From: Symsagittifera roscoffensis
Taxonomy: Eukaryota; Xenacoelomorpha; Acoela; Convolutidae
Assembly (NCBI RefSeq): GCF_963678635.1
Contig: NC_087064.1
Location: 5,616,411-5,680,410, forward strand
DNA length: 64,000 nucleotides
Direction of reading: 5' to 3'
A model generated the notes under the pieces. It searched no databases, had not been told where the DNA came from, and saw only the letters and a list, made by a program, of their open reading frames with translations. The first letter of the stretch is position 1. Every line of letters begins with the position of its first letter. The translations under genes were made by a program, and so were the position numbers. Positions 9,331 through 20,600 of this stretch are shown here, piece by piece.

Positions 9331-9564
9331 GTGAGCTTGAGCCTGCACAACTCCTTTTGTTTGAACCGGGAATCTAGGGTGAAGGCACTACCCAACCAGG
9401 CAAAGAGGTTGCAAGAGCAAAGAGAAAGGATGCGATCCTACGAACAGCTGAAGGCTTGGGAGGAGATTGTGATTAGCTCCGATGATGAAGAGGAACTGTT
9501 GAGACAGTTTGCCGTATCTAGTACTTCAGGGTGCAGTACCTCCAAGGCGAAGAGTGCGAGATGA
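9331..9564 (+). CDS. Small acidic/basic frame at the end of the element (77 codons)
   Basis: A short open frame 20 nt after the previous stop. It opens at a non-ATG codon; the first ATG is near 9430, which would leave about 45 residues. The most notable feature is IVISSDDEEELL, a hydrophobic core followed by phospho-Ser-type and acidic residues. This is the pattern of a SUMO-interacting motif (established consensus: hydrophobic core next to acidic residues). The tail is Ser/Lys-rich and basic. Position, strand and composition match the large frames, so it may be a real small gene or a downstream exon. No family recognised. Confidence 0.35.
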   Translation: MSLSLHNSFCLNRESRVKALPNQAKRLQEQRERMRSYEQLKAWEEIVISSDDEEELLRQFAVSSTSGCSTSKAKSAR

Positions 9565-11610
9565 GTAGGTGGCTTGAATGGATCTTGAGTCTTGAGAGGG
9601 AAAGGGGGCTTGAGCGTGGATCCGGGTGAAACTTGGATTCACGAAAAAGTAGTTTTAACAAAGCAAATATTGTTATTAATATACTATATTTACTATATAA
9701 ATCAAAATGCTGCATGACAATTTCCTGATTGAATAGGACAAAAGAAATTTTAAATGATTGGCTTGGAAAGCGAGAATTCAAGGGTGCAGGTGTGTGCAGA
9801 TTTTGATTGCTGTTTAGCGATAGTGTGAAAATTTTCTATGGCTGTGAATTTTGGGGTGTAGATAAGCTTAAGTCTGCTGCAAACTTCTGTAAATGACCAC
9901 TGGCACTGTATCTTGAGTAACACTCGGTTTTCTGGGACTCACTGGCAGAAGACAGCACGCGATGAGGACATCGATCTCGAGTCCGGGGAGTATGTGCCAG
10001 TCGGTCATATTTGGAAGTTTGACCTTGAGAGAAGCAAAAAACACTTATTTTTGGAGTGAAATTTAATATTTCAAAATTTCGAATGGAACCTGTCATGCAC
10101 GATTTTCTCGCGATAACTGAAAATCAGAAAAAGAGAAGTCAGAACAATCGAGTGACAATCGCGGGAAAGTTGCTAGAAAATCAGTGGGAAATTGCTATTC
10201 GCAATTTCAGTAGCGATAATAATCTAGAGTAGAGCTGTCCCATCTAAAACAGAGACGAGCGCATTCCCACGAACTGGATTGTTGTGATTGGAGTATTATT
10301 CTAAACTGGACTAGAGTGAACCTTCGGTGGAAAGGTGGACAGCTAGAGTGTCCCAATGGTTCACGAAAACTGAAATTCTAGAGTACAAACTTGTTCTTGT
10401 TGTTGAAACTGACAAACATTAAACTTATTTTAGTTACTTTATTGATTCTTGAGTTGCACACCGACTTATTTACTTCCTGATTCTTGAGCGTGCTACAATG
10501 TGAGTACTAATTTAAATTTCTAGAGTGTGTTTTATAATTGTTATGTTGAGGTAAGGCGAGTTTTAGGTTGATCCATCTGAAATGGATCAAAGTTCCACTG
10601 TCTAATAAAAAGTAACTTAACGGATTGTTCCGACCCGGTTTTTAACGGCGTTCATGTATTTTGGGTATCTAGAGACCTGAGTATGGGGATGTTATTAATT
10701 CTAGAGTGGGGGGGATATTTTAGTAGTAGCCTTTAAGCTGTAACGGGTCGTGGTCTCGTGTCACAAGCGAACCGAATTGGCTCCGACTGATTTGAGGTGG
10801 AAAAACACAAGAGATAGTGTCCCTGACTCTTGAGCCAATAGTTATAGGGCCTATTTTTCTTAAGCCTCATGTGTGACTGCAGTAGACGAATGTTACATGT
10901 CGACCCGATGTTGAAAAGACCACCAAAAGAACTGGCTTGGTAGAGACGGTGAAAAGCATGTAGAGCTGTGTTTAGACGCTAGCCAGTCGTTTTAGAACCT
11001 AGCTTTATTTTCCGTCGATATGTACTTCCGGGCGAATGTTACAATTTACAATATAAACGTTATCTATATCGGATTAGTTTCCTCTTATTGCGTCGTTTGC
11101 AGGGCAAACACATATTTACATGGTAATAGATATCATATTGTTTTTATAGCTCAAGCTTTGATAACGTTAGAAGAGTGCTCAGCGAACAACTGCAGAGATA
11201 AATTTTTATGTTTTTTTAACTTAGAAGTTTCCCCCTCACCATTTGAAGGCGGAAAATTTAAAAACGCCAAAATTGAGTTTTGATGACAAATGAAGCAACA
11301 CAATTTTGTTTGTTGAACTGTAAACTAAACAGAAAGCGATCAAATTTCTTGATATAAACGATGAATTAATTACGATTTTCAATCTAAAAAGTTTCTGACT
11401 GAACATATTGTGAAAGATTTTTGAATTGAATAATTTATACACAAATTATTTTTCAAAATTATCACATGCGAAATGCATGTGGGACCTGTCTATAATAGTT
11501 GCTTTTTCGAGGGACCACGCTATCATAGCAGTTTCTAATTTTTCAGTTAATGTTAACGTTGTTTTGTTTTACTCGAATGATGCCGCTTTACTTTACTGTT
11601 TTAATTTCAG
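9565..11610 (+). promoter_or_regulatory. Non-coding tail of the element with CTTGAG/CTAGAG motif cluster
   Basis: No gene is visible over about 2 kb. CTTGAG occurs at 9584, 9591, 9609, 9912, 10024, 10448, 10483 and 10829. CTAGAG occurs at 10224, 10311, 10343, 10378, 10520, 10669 and 10701. Most copies are followed by T or G, so a consensus CTWGAGT fits. Such density in AT-rich non-coding DNA is not expected by chance and resembles an iterated protein-binding site or a codon-context bias that persists outside genes. A hairpin (10568-10590) lies near the right part. After about 10,870 composition becomes AT-rich like the host introns. The stretch 11,000-11,610 precedes the hexokinase gene and shows a good splice-acceptor sequence ending at 11610. 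Confidence 0.45.
10568..10590. repeat. Perfect 9-bp hairpin followed by AATAAA
   Basis: TTGATCCAT, five-base loop CTGAA, then ATGGATCAA: a perfect 9-bp stem. An AATAAA-containing stretch follows within about 15 bases. The pair could mark a transcript 3' end of the element (hairpin plus polyadenylation signal). A single short stem could also be chance. Confidence 0.35.
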
Positions 11611-11687
11611 ATCTCTGCTGAGCAGATAAGTTCTCCGTTGACATCTACGAGCTGTAATTTGACATTTATACAATATACATCATAATT

Positions 11688-14600
11688 ATGGGTGAATTCC
11701 GAGCATATGTACAGTTGGATGAACTCCTGTCAGATTTCGATCTCAGCGAGAAGAAGCTGCATAAAATTAAGAATGCGATGCTCGATGAAATGGATAAGGG
11801 ATTAAGAGGTACGTGTTTATACTTCAGAAATGACTGAAAAGATTGGACTCTTATGCTCGCGATTAGCAAGCGATAGAAGATCGGCATATAGTCCTAGTGT
11901 TGCGTCGTTTAAAGCAAAAAATATATTTTGATCCTTGTGTGTTTCCGGAGGGGAGCGCAAATAAAAAGAATTTCAGAACTTTCATTTTATAACAGCAATT
12001 TTGCTTTCGTATCAGATAAAATGTCCTAAATTTTATTGGCCTAGTTACCCCTCGATAAATGTTTCCGACTACTGATAAACGTCGGCGATTGGGTTTCTGG
12101 ACATGGTTTTCTCAGTTTGACCGTGGTTGCAGACAAATTGTAGAAATATTGTAGTGGGTTTTGATAAGTTTCTGGTATCGCAAGTGTTGCAAAGCTCGGC
12201 TTTGCAACTGTGCCGAGTTTTGCTTCAAAGTGTTGACTGTCGTGAAATCTGTTGTTGCTGAATCAAAATTTTTAGTGCAATCTTATGAAGCTGTTCTAGT
12301 TAACTTTTTTTTTCTGCAACGGGTCTAACGATGTGTTGAACGAAAGTTTGCGAAAGAACGAGCTGTGAGTGTTTCAAAATTGTTTCCTCGTGTTCATAAA
12401 ACAGGCGGTTGATTTGAAGTTGTCCATCTTGGTCCAAACACAGAAAAGTTAAATAGTTTTTCGAAATTTTCAGGTATTTTAAGCAAGGATGTTACCGAAT
12501 TTTGCTGTTCTTTCATTCTTCGTTAATCAAAGAATTTGAAATGAAAGCTCAATACGGCTCGCCATCATATTCAGAGTAGTTAACTTAAAGCATGGATGCC
12601 CGTTCTAACAATTTATTAACAGTTATAAGTTTATGATTACTTAATGACAATTTGACGTGGTCGGCATTGATCTTGGTTGTATATTCCTAGCCTCCTGAAA
12701 CCGGATGTATTGTCAGGCTGAGTGACAATTCGGAACAGGCGACAATTCGTAATTTTCTAAAAAGCGACCATTCGTAACAAGTGACGATTCGTATCAAGCA
12801 ACAAATCATTTCAATGTTTTGTTGGAAGTTGATCAATTAAAAGAAACAATCGAAAGCTTGATTAACTTAAAAAGAGATCATAAATCAAAGTAAAAAGCTA
12901 GTCTCTGTAGTATATTGCTATTTCTGTTGTTCTGATACTATTTCAGACAATCTCAACTGCGGTTTTATGTTTTTCGCTGTCTTTGATGCCTTCTCTCCGG
13001 ATCTAATTGCCACGAGCCTAGTCTCAGCTAAGCTTTGTTCTCGCCGATTGAATTCAATAATTTTGTGGATAGTTGGATGTGAACAGCCCATTCCCATCTG
13101 GAAAGCACGATGCTAATCTTCCACCAAATTATTCTTCTGTTTTCTGATCTTGCGCGCAAACTGATTCCAGAGGTCTGGGGGAAGTATGTTCATTGGTGTT
13201 TTGTGATTCATATCTTTTCACACGTGGAATGATTGTTTTCACCCAATTGATCGTTCAGGTAATTGAGCCCCAGCTCCAGATCATTTTGGGAGATAAGTTC
13301 CAGCGAAAATGAATGATTTCATGACAAGTCGCGGTTTTTCCTCAGATCTATAAAAGGAGAGCTATGCCTAGCTCCTGAATTTTTCTCTAATTAGAAGTAG
13401 AAATAGCAGCCTTTATAAATCGCACATGGAAAGACTGAATGAAAGGCATTGATCGTCGCTGTGGATTAAGCTCCAGGCAGAGTTTAACTGTTTCAGCCTT
13501 TCAAAAGCTAGCAGATTTTGCTTCTCAGGTTTTCGTGTTGAAAGAGAAAAACCATTGGAACTGCCTGTTCTTTTACTATGGCGTGTATGGTAAATACTTG
13601 ATAAGTAAGCGTGGAGCATAATTCAACAATTGCATCAGCATGTCAAGCTGTGTTGCTCTCCAACACATCTGAATTTTCTACCGTAGAGGAAATAAGCATG
13701 CGTTCAGTATCACCAGGCCGTTAGTCTTACACTAAGAAAATTATCCCCCATAACCGAGAGAGTCAGCTGAAGAGGTTTCGCCATGTTTTTTAGGGTGGCT
13801 AGCTCTGATTCGATGAATCTTTGTCGCTGAATCGTTCGGACTATTGATTTACGTTTTGGCAAATTTGCTAAGGTCTACTTTGAGAAGTGCCCAATAAACT
13901 CTGCATAAATTCCTCTCGGGATTCCAAAGTGGCCTTGGCTTTCACGTTGATAACCTGTGTGATTTTAAAAAAAACAGTTTTGAACACTTGGTTTAAACTC
14001 GGGTTTCCTTCGAGAAATAACCGGCATGCTTAGAAAAATGCGGTTTGCTTAACCGTAACTTTAGTTTGGCTCAATAATCCCACTAGTCCTCACAGAAACG
14101 CTCACCCTCAGTTTATTTTGTTTTTTTTTGCTTTATTTAATACAATATTGAACCCATTTTTTTTTTCATTCGGGTACATGTACGTGCGAAATTAAAAAAA
14201 AACTTACGAGTTGATTTTGGGCTCAAGTACGATGTTTTCGTGGCCATGTTTTTTTCTTTTTACTAACAGTTGAGCAATCGAAAGTTATAATGGACAATTT
14301 GCAGGCACGTTTACAACGTCGCCATGTTTCCTGGTCAGTGTGCGGCTTGCCGCGCTCGCTGATGTTGTATTCTAGAGGCATTGATAAACGAGTTTCTATG
14401 GATCAAACTGATAGCTAAACGATTGAATTTCAAAATTATTTGAGGAACAATTGTCACAAATAATGTAAGAAATTCCATGCTTGTATTGGTAATAATTTCG
14501 AGTTACTTTTATGATAACCAAATTGAAGTTAGTTCAAAACGTTGATAACCCAAGATTGAACTAAGCTTAAGTTTTAGTCCCCCACCTGAGTTTTCTGATG

Positions 14601-17600
14601 TAATTCACAAGTGAAAAACAAAATTTCAATCCCCACATTACTTGTAATTGACAATTAAAATGCTATTTTTGCCCCCCATGTTAACAATGAAGTCTTACGA
14701 ATCGTCGTTTATTACAAATTGTAGCCTCTTACGAATTTTTGCCTCATGATATTTTGGTTTCAACTCTCAGGTATATTTTAAAAATGAAATAATGGTGTGG
14801 TCAATTTCATTACTTGGATTTTTTCGGTGGCTTCGTGCATTTTATGTGGTTAATTTTAGAGTTTTTTCAATGCAAAGTCTAATGAATCGCATACGCAATT
14901 ATAATGGTTTTTATACAATTAGTTGTTTATGAAGTTTTCTTTGTTTACTTCATTGTTTTACTGCTTGCAGATGAATTGGTTTAAGATTTCGTGGTTGCAG
15001 TAAAGGTTCATAGGTGAAGTCAAGAAATTTGATCACGCTCGTGATCGATTTTTTGCAGTGTGACTTTTGATTTCTTTTCAAGTTCAGTTCGTTTTTGTTG
15101 ATCATCTTCTAGTTTTGGAAGTGGGTTTTAATATCCAGAATTCTTAGCTGAATATAAATTTTACCTAGTCCGCCAGTTTTTTTTTTGAAATTGAGGTAAT
15201 TTTTTTAATAAAAGTGCCTATTATAAGATTTTTTTGGGCATTCAAAGAGCTTCAATGGCGTATTTTCAGTTTGAAATTCAAAGTTTTTTTCTCACAGTTT
15301 TTTCTGTTTCTTTGTGCATCACATTGTTTCCGAAGAAATTTTTAGTTATTAGCCAGGAAATTACGGATATTTACCGACGCGAGCTCGCAAGAGTTGGTTG
15401 TGTTATGTAGCAAAAATCATTTCATTCTAAACCACCTCGCTTAAAAAGTGCTCATTTTGGCTGCCTGTTTTTTTAGTATTATTGGCAGTTCAATAGAATG
15501 TGCTGTCCTTCTCTCGGTGGCTAATATATCGTAACTGTAAGAGTCAGTAGCACAATTAAGTAGAGCAGTCAAGTTCTTTACTTGGACGTCCGAGGATTGA
15601 GGTTGGATTCACGTAGTGGGCTTTTATTTTTCAAAACTCACTATTAGATTGTTTTTCTTGCCTTTACGTTTTGATTTTTTACAGCTACTTTGTGATGTTT
15701 TTTTTGCTTGTGTTGATGTTTTGCTTTAATTAGAATTTACAGAACGATTTTTGGTTTTTTAGATTTGAATTTATTTTTATTTGGTTGTCAGTAGCAGTAT
15801 CATCTAAGATGTAAGTTGCTCCCAGCTTTATTTATCTTTTCTGCTACATTTTTCATCAGTTAGTTTTTTGAAGTTCAAGCCTGTATTACGCTTCCGATTA
15901 ATGAAAGTTATCAAATCGGAATATATATATTTTTCAGGTTAAATAGTTCAACAAAGTCACTTAAATCATTTGATAGCTTGATTGATCATAAATTCAAGTT
16001 TCCTTGGTTTTAAAGGTGACGACCACGCCTGGTAAGGCTAAGGGCCTATGTTCGAATCCGGCCAAGAAATGTTATTTTAAATGCAAATATTCGATTTAAA
16101 AAAACTATCGGCATATCGTTTGTCTGTTGATGTTTCTTCGGCTAATTTGCCATATGGTCAATTTCTCTTGTGCCGTAAACAGTTTTTTTGTACTTGAAAG
16201 CCTTTTGGTTCATTTCTAGAATTTGTTAAAATATCAACTCTGAGTACCTTTTCTTTTTTGTTGTTGTTGTTGCTTGGTTTCAATGTTTTCATTGTTTTGT
16301 TTTGATTTCAGCTTAGTGATCAAATTTTGCGTCCTAAAAGAATCATTCTGTGTGATTCCAGAAATTTAGAATTTCAGAATTTTATCGATACATGTTATTC
16401 ATTACTTCGTGGTGTTGCTGGACGTGTGTTCCGCACAGGGTTGGGAAAAAAACGTTTTTTATTGAAAAAATCAATTAAACAGCGTATTCTTTATAAAAAA
16501 CATTTATACAGGTTTGTGCAGTTCGCGCCATATTTTTCAGCCTCCATTTGGTTTTTAACTTTCCATACGTCATTCCTGTCGTTGAGAAACATCTTTCCAA
16601 TTCAGCTGAGTTAGGAACCCCAGAAACGAGAGTCAGTGCAACATCAACCAACGCTTTTTCGAAACCTAGCCTCTTTCCCATTTTCCACCATGATAACGGT
16701 TTTACACTTTTGAAATCTTGAAAATAACTTTCATTGTACGGTTCTTCTTGTGTCATGTACTTAGTGACCTCTCCCATGTCAGATAATCATCTCTTCTTTC
16801 TGCTACAAAATGTTTCAGATGATGCGGTGCAGCATTGCAGAGATCGAGCCAACATTCGAAGCAGTCTCCCAAAACAATTGATTCACTCTGAAGATTGTTC
16901 AAAGTTTTTGTTGCAGAGTTCCTTCTTAAACTCTTCATTTTCAACTGCTCGGAAGGGTGCGTTCAGAGCTATAATAGCTCGGGTGATTTGAATTTCCGGT
17001 TGCTTTTGAACGGAAGATAAAGTAGTTTGTACCGAAATGACAAACTCCTTTGGTTTGGTGGAATCGAAATAGTATCTTTATCTTTTTCGCCGTGCCGTTT
17101 TCTACCTTTGCATTTTTCCCAATGATCTCTAATTCTGTGTACAAGCGTACTGCATTGAGTTGAACCTGGTGTTTGAATAAGCTCGAACTTCTTCCATATT
17201 GCATCTTTTGTTCGACCTATATGTTCATATGTTGATCTGAAAGATAAACGCACGTTAAAACAGTGTAACAGAAGTAAGTAGTTAGTTAGTGAGTGAATGA
17301 ATGTAATTGAGTTAAAGCCTGCGTTTAAACAACTCTATTTTATTGTGGAAATTCGTTTTTCATGTGTAAAAGCTCTTCAAATTATCGATATAGTTTAGAC
17401 TTTGCCTCAGAAATACTGAGCAACATACGTATAGAAGAAACAGAAGAAGTGTAAATTCAAGTCTTCTGAAAAGACAATAATACAAGTATGAAAACATGAA
17501 AAGTATCAATAGTTAAAGTTTCAAAATATCACACGTCAGTTGTAGTCTAGGTGTAGTTGTTGTAGGTAATATCAAGTCAGCTTTTAACGTTTATAAATTA

Positions 17601-20600
17601 AAAGTGACCCTTTATTACGGTGTAACTCATGTTTATTGGGACAAATCTCAGAGGTCTCGGAATATAAGCGCTATTGGTACGGTTCTATAACTTAATTTAC
17701 AAATCACTGAAATTGCTACGAACCATTTGACCGGAATGAAGTTTCGGATTTCAATATATTTTCCAATGATTCTTCCAAATAATGCCGCGACCGCCCAAAC
17801 ATACGTATACGTCATATTATTCAAGCAAACAACCGCATCTTATTAAGAAATGTAGAGCAATTGGGAAGGACAGGCGACAGCAATTGGGATAGGAAGGGAT
17901 GGCGCAGGGGTTCGACTCCCTGCCTATGCTAGCTTTCACGATAAAAGTTTTAAAACAAAAAACACTGTTTTTTATTTTCTGTTTTAAAACGTGTTTTTTT
18001 TTGCCTTGTTTTAAAACATGTTTTAAAACATTCCCAACCCTGGATCCGCAAATAGAACATAATCGAGACAAAGATTTTTTTTCAATTTAGTGGTTTTCAT
18101 TCGAAAAGATAAGCCAACTTTTTCTTGCTGCCCTTCGCATCTGTTTTAAGTTTAAGTTATTAAGTTTTACAAGTCAAGAATTTTTTGTTGCAATATTTCG
18201 TCTTTATATTTAATGTAATTTTCGTTTTTTTTTCTGACCTTCTTTTTACAGGTCAACCATCAGACTTGAGAATGCTTCCCACGTATGTCAGGGCGCTACC
18301 GAATGGCTCAGAGCAAGGCCGATATGTGGCTTTGGATTTGGGAGGCACGAGATTCAGAGTTCTAATTGTAACGTTTCACGAAGGAACTACCAAAGATGAA
18401 GTGACCAGCAAGTGGTTCGATATTCCTGAGAAAGTGATGAAAGGCACAGGATTCCAGCTGTTCGACTACATGGCAGAGTGTATTGCCATTGTTGTCAGCG
18501 AAAACTCTCTTCAGGATTACGAGTTGCCCCTGGGTGTGTAATATATACCTTTAATTTTTTTAAATGGAACATAACACCGAAGTTGTGCGTCGTATATAAT
18601 AAAGGAGGTCTCTTCATTATGTGTTTTTTTTTTTTGAAATTAAATAGATGTAAATTGATTGGAAGAAATATCAAAATTTTTGTTCTCTGACAATAAGTCG
18701 TTGTTTTTTAAGGTTTCACGTTTTCCTTCCCCTGTCAACTGAATGGCCTTGCCAGCGCTACATTATTGAACTGGACCAAAGGATTCAATATCCCAGAAGT
18801 CATTGGACAAGATGTTGTGCAGAAGTTGAACGAAGCCATCGAATTGAGAGGTAATTTCAGCTTTATCATTGCTGTCATGTAAAAAAATACAAAAAAAAAA
18901 CGAAAACCAATTATGAACAATTAATACCTAAATAGTATGTATGTTCAGTCCTTATTGAGTATCAGTGTAAGTTAATTAGCTCGAATTGCAAGCATATGTT
19001 CAATAGCAACCTTTGCTTCAAATGTTTTTTTCTTTTAGATTTTACCCGAAAGCGATGCTTCCGTCAATACCAGGTGTTTCGTCAATTTGCTAATTTTTCG
19101 AGTTTATCTTGGATCACAAATGATGCCATATGGTACCGAATGTTTATACCACATCAATTTAAACTGCTGATTGATATCAAGTTAAAACTGAAACATGATT
19201 TATTGCCACATAAGCACAACCTGGTTTTTTTTTTTCGATTTCTGGACATGAAAAAAGGGATTTTAAGTGTCAATGAGCGATGTAAAGAATTTTAGTTTCA
19301 GTCGTGAGTTTTTTTCGTTTTTCTAAAAAGTTTTAATAGTTGTTCACGCTCAAATTTGATTTTCAAATTCAAATTCATTCGCTTAAATGAAAGCAAATGA
19401 CGCTGCACAATAACAAAAGTGCGTGCAAATGGCGCGAAAAACGTGAATGTTTTCAAGTTTCAAGAGTGGATTTTATTTTAAGGATTTCCCAGCGCAAAAA
19501 TTTATTAAACCAATTTTCTCAAATTGGGTTAGTTTTTTTAAAAGAAGTCTCAATCATATACTTTTGCTTAAAATTTAAAGAAATTTGAGGTGATATATTT
19601 AATTTTTTGATGTGCTTTATCGCAAGTGGTGCGAAGCTCTGCTTCGCTTCTGTGTGCAACTTCTCTGCCACACCACAATGGTCATTATTTTCGATTGTTT
19701 CTAGGAAACCACGTGCGAGTAGAGGCCATTGTTAATGACACCGTCGGCTGTCTGTGCACTGGAGCTTATGAAGATGACGAAGCTCAGATTGGTGTCATCT
19801 ACGGAACTGGAACCAACGCCTGTTATGTGGAGAAACTGGAAAACATCAAAACGCTGAGCCTGGACCCAAAAGATAGTGACCAGGTACATGTTTTAAAACT
19901 TTATAGAATATTTGTGATATTTTTTGAATATACAGCAATGATTTAAATTATCCGAACACAACGAATAAAACTTGAAATTTAAAAGACATTTTTCTCAAAT
20001 TGGGTTGACTTGAGCATAAAAATGTTGAGGACAATTTTCTTTAGAGTTTTAGAGTATTTAGTATTATGGTGCATTTTAGCGAAAATCAGGCCTAACATAT
20101 TTCCCAAAAAACGATATTTTTTGGGGTTTTTAGTTAATCAAAAATTACGCCAAATTTAATCGTTCAATTGCTGAGGAAATTCAAAGTAAGTTTCCATGTA
20201 CCACAACAAAGTTTACGAATAGTTCCAATTTTTCAGGTTTTGTAAATAAGTTTATTTTCGTTTGATTGCCAAAAAGTCATTTTTACGATATAAAAAAACC
20301 AGTTTTTAATGTTGAAACAAATTGCGCAATTTTTTTGGAGATTATACCCGTTCTTAACTGTGTTGGCCACATGGGATCTTGAATATTGAACTAATTTTAT
20401 CAGCAATTGAACCAGATGTTTAAGCGTAATTTTTTATTGAGTAAAAAAAGCCCAAAGTGATCTAGGGAAGTTTTGTCTTCATCATTTTCCGTTTGAAGTC
20501 AACCGAGTATGAGAAAAATGCGTGTTAACACTGAAATCTTTTGTGGCCTATTCAAATAATTCATATGAATTCTTCAAATTGAAAATATTCAAAAAGCTTG

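Larger units (their letters stand above)
1..10860 (+). mobile_element. ORF-dense element of unresolved class carrying an SGNH-hydrolase domain
   Basis: Seen: from the left edge to 9564 almost the whole plus strand is covered by long, collinear, intron-free open frames with short spacers (13 nt between the first and second long frames, 24 nt between the third and fourth, a 37-nt overlap between the second and third). G+C is by eye near one half, against about one third further right. The left end lies outside the window because an open frame enters at the edge. The right end is unclear. Coding stops at 9564, but the motif cluster typical of the block (CTTGAG, then CTAGAG) continues to about 10,834. 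No long terminal repeats, inverted repeats, reverse transcriptase, integrase, transposase or capsid could be recognised. Inference: a mobile or selfish multi-gene element that looks whole in the visible part. I have an unverified impression of similar SGNH-annotated predicted proteins in nematodes. A host gene cluster is less likely given the absence of introns. Confidence 0.5.
11809..18251 (+). other. Hexokinase intron 1 (6.4 kb), repeat-bearing
   Basis: Donor GTACGT and acceptor TTTTTACAG. It holds a hairpin-tail repeat at 12175-12213, a short run of CGACAATTCGTAAC-like words (12720-12800), tRNA-like retroposon heads near 15530-15640 and 16010-16075, and a hAT transposon at 16436-18042. The remainder (12.2-15.5 kb) is T-rich DNA in which I see no gene. 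It is strongly T-biased on the plus strand, as are the other introns here. Confidence 0.7.

Noticed and set aside
1-10860. Classification of the left block as an LTR retroelement or Polinton
   Set aside because: No reverse transcriptase, integrase, protease, polymerase or capsid motif and no terminal repeats could be seen. The left end is outside the window, so the class is left open.
16327-16614. 95-codon plus-strand frame
   Set aside because: Runs across the left end of the hAT transposon and antisense to its transposase remnant.
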